Shown piece by piece: positions 62,222 to 64,000 of a stretch of DNA of 64,000 nt (within the stretch, counting starts at the first letter, position 1; each line of letters begins with the position of its first letter). The notes beneath the pieces are model-generated. The model did not search any database, was not told the DNA's origin, and worked only from the letters and a program-made list of their open reading frames with translations. Source of the DNA: Thalassotalea fonticola (GTDB lineage: Bacteria; Pseudomonadota; Gammaproteobacteria; Enterobacterales; Alteromonadaceae); contig NZ_CP136600.1 of assembly GCF_032911225.1 (NCBI RefSeq), positions 620,001-684,000 on the forward strand, written 5' to 3'. A program made the translations under genes and the position numbers.

Positions 62222-64000
62222 ATGAAAAAAACAATGAAAATTATCGGTTATATCCTACTAGCCTTGTTGTTATTGGCAGGTGTGATGTTATATAAAGTCT
62301 ACGACTATCCTGTTCACTCAGTCGAGTTCAACAAAGCCAAGTTTTCTGCCGTTGATACGGATGAAAAAATTGACCAGTTAACTCGTAGCTTAATCGAGAA
62401 AATGTCACTCGATGAAAAAATTCAACAACTATACGGTAGACCAATATCTGATGCGTTAACTTTGGTTGGTAGCAGTGCAATATTTGGCCGAACCCCACCA
62501 GTATATGGCGGTGGTAACGAGCGACTGAATATTCCTCCCTTTGCCTTTTCTGATGGACCACGCGGTGTTCGAGCCAATAAGCTTAGAACAGCAGGGGATA
62601 AATTAGGCGTGACCTCGTTTCCAGTTTCCATGGCGCGCGGTGCCAGCTGGGATGTTGAGTTAGAAAGTCAAATATATGATGTCATCGGCAAAGAAATGCG
62701 TGCCAGCGGTATTAACTATACTGGTACGCCAACCATCAATTTATTACGCCATCCAGCCTGGGGGCGAGCACAAGAAACCTATTCCGAAGACCCATGGTTA
62801 ATGGGAGAGTTTGGTCTTGCTGCGGTTAATGCATTACAACACCATAATGTGATGTCGTGTGCTAAACATTTTGCCCTAAATAGTATTGAAAATTCTCGTT
62901 TTGTCGTCGATGTTGAAGTTGATGAACGCACTTTACGTGAAGTGTATTTACCGCATTTTAAAAAAGTAGTGCAACAAGGCAAGGTTGCTTCATTAATGTC
63001 TTCTTATAATAAGGTGTTGGGAGAATATGCAGGCAATAATCATTATTTACTCACTGATATTTTACGAGATGAATGGGGCTTTGAAGGCTTTGTTAGCTCG
63101 GACTGGTTTTTTGGTACTTATGACGGCATAGCAAGCATCCAAGCTGGCCTTAATGTTGAGATGCCTTATCAAAAAGTTTATCAGCCAGATACCATTAAAC
63201 AAGGGATCGAGGATGGACAAATTACTGAACCAGATATCGATGAATTGGTATTTGATACCTTAAGAACACAATTAAAGTTTGGCTTGGCTGAAGACCCAAT
63301 GCTTTACCCAGATTCTATTATCGCCACATCAAAATCAATTGAATTGGCTCGCATTGCCGCAGAAAAAAGCATGGTGCTTTTGAAAAACAGTAAAGTAAAT
63401 AATAGGCCCGTATTACCATTTGATAAATCGTCAAATAAAACCATTGCCGTTATTGGCCGTTTGGCTGATATGGAAAACTTGGGTGATACCGGTAGTAGTA
63501 AAACCACTGAACCTTATGTTGTCACACCTTATGAAGGTATTAGCGCCTACCATAAATCACTCGGCAACAAAGTGGTATTAGACAAGGCAACAGATCTAAA
63601 CGCCAGTAAAAAATTAGCCAAGCAAGCTGATCAAGTGATTGTGGTTGTTGGTTATACCCATGTTGAAGAAGGCGAATTTTTATTAGCGTCAGAAGAAGCT
63701 AATAAAGCAGCCAAACTTGGTAAACGTACCGGGCCAAAAACTGATGGCGGTGACCGTGAAAATTTAAAGCTTATCCCAGAAGATGAAGCGTTAATTCAGG
63801 CGTTAGCTAGCACTAACGAAAACCTGGTGGTGGTTTATGTTGGTGGTAGTGCTATTGACTTATCCTCTTGGGATAGCCAAGTACCGGCAATTTTGTTTTC
63901 ATGGTATAGCGGCATGGAAGGTGGAAATGCGCTAGCTAATATTCTTTATGGTGATGTGAATCCTAGTGGTAAGTTACCGTTTAGTATTGCAAAGCAAGAA
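62222..64000 (+). CDS. Membrane-anchored GH3-family glycosidase, C-terminus beyond window edge
   Basis: The frame opens at ATG 62222 and stays open for 593 codons to the right edge. It is highly similar along its length to the preceding GH3, including the anchor (IIGYILLALLLLAGVMLY), the DYPVHSVEFNK segment after it, and FAFSDGPRGVRAN. The predicted nucleophile is Asp294 in GFVSSDWFFGTYD, the standard SDW triplet, unlike the NDF of its neighbour. The visible part reaches the GKLPFSIAKQ block of the second domain; about 165 residues are expected beyond the edge by comparison. It has its own start region after a terminator and was likely created by tandem duplication. Confidence 0.88.
   Translation, partial: MKKTMKIIGYILLALLLLAGVMLYKVYDYPVHSVEFNKAKFSAVDTDEKIDQLTRSLIEKMSLDEKIQQLYGRPISDALTLVGSSAIFGRTPPVYGGGNERLNIPPFAFSDGPRGVRANKLRTAGDKLGVTSFPVSMARGASWDVELESQIYDVIGKEMRASGINYTGTPTINLLRHPAWGRAQETYSEDPWLMGEFGLAAVNALQHHNVMSCAKHFALNSIENSRFVVDVEVDERTLREVYLPHFKKVVQQGKVASLMSSYNKVLGEYAGNNHYLLTDILRDEWGFEGFVSSDWFFGTYDGIASIQAGLNVEMPYQKVYQPDTIKQGIEDGQITEPDIDELVFDTLRTQLKFGLAEDPMLYPDSIIATSKSIELARIAAEKSMVLLKNSKVNNRPVLPFDKSSNKTIAVIGRLADMENLGDTGSSKTTEPYVVTPYEGISAYHKSLGNKVVLDKATDLNASKKLAKQADQVIVVVGYTHVEEGEFLLASEEANKAAKLGKRTGPKTDGGDRENLKLIPEDEALIQALASTNENLVVVYVGGSAIDLSSWDSQVPAILFSWYSGMEGGNALANILYGDVNPSGKLPFSIAKQE

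Overview
The window looks like a chromosomal segment of a marine gammaproteobacterium of the Alteromonadales, most like Colwellia or Thalassotalea. This is inferred from gene content, moderate-to-low GC, TonB-dependent uptake without a SusD partner, and QseB/QseC-like regulators. It reads as one large carbohydrate-use region for a sulfated, fucose-rich algal polysaccharide (fucoidan or fucan-like), with side pathways for a pentose and for glucuronate.

Region 1 (1-26.4 kb) is the depolymerisation locus. It has six family S1 sulfatases, all with an intact Cys-x-Pro-x-Arg active-site motif. It also has six GH29 alpha-L-fucosidases, a 903-residue beta-helix protein of GH141 type, an SGNH esterase-like protein, a fumarylacetoacetate-hydrolase-family enzyme and an edge-truncated Asp-box secreted protein. 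Nearly all carry secretion or lipoprotein signals. Several transcription units share an AT-rich near-palindrome, usually about 50 bp before the start codon.

Region 2 (26.4-33.3 kb) starts with a 44-bp perfect inverted repeat. It then holds a decayed FAD/Fe-S D-lactate-dehydrogenase-like pseudogene, the only TonB-dependent receptor of the window, and an OmpR/QseC-type two-component pair.

Region 3 (33.4-49.7 kb) is intracellular catabolism. An SDR, an enolase-superfamily dehydratase and an FAH-family hydrolase (33.4-36.3 kb), plus an SDR resembling 2-keto-3-deoxy-L-fuconate dehydrogenase and a lactonase (40.7-42.4 kb), make a plausible non-phosphorylating L-fucose route to pyruvate and lactate. 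Interleaved are an IlvD/EDD sugar-acid dehydratase, an AraD1-like FAH dehydratase and an alpha-ketoglutarate-semialdehyde dehydrogenase, the hallmark of a Weimberg-type D-xylose or L-arabinose route. Next come UxaC, UxuA, an SDR able to stand in for fructuronate reductase, an RraA-like protein and an unusual NRAMP-fold transporter. A calcineurin-like phosphatase and a four-copy 51-bp tandem repeat lie at 36.5-37.8 kb.

Region 4 (50-64 kb) has two further SDRs, an RND adaptor and permease pair, a PfkB-type 2-keto-3-deoxygluconate kinase that completes most of the glucuronate branch, a membrane-anchored GH2, and two tandem membrane-anchored GH3 paralogues, the second cut by the window end.

The parts fit together as follows: desulfation and exo-fucosidase trimming outside the cytoplasm, TonB uptake, periplasmic GH2/GH3 trimming, then oxidative breakdown of fucose, pentose and uronate. 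No sulfatase-maturing enzyme, fucose permease, KDPG aldolase, outer-membrane RND channel, tRNA, rRNA, CRISPR array or transposase was seen.
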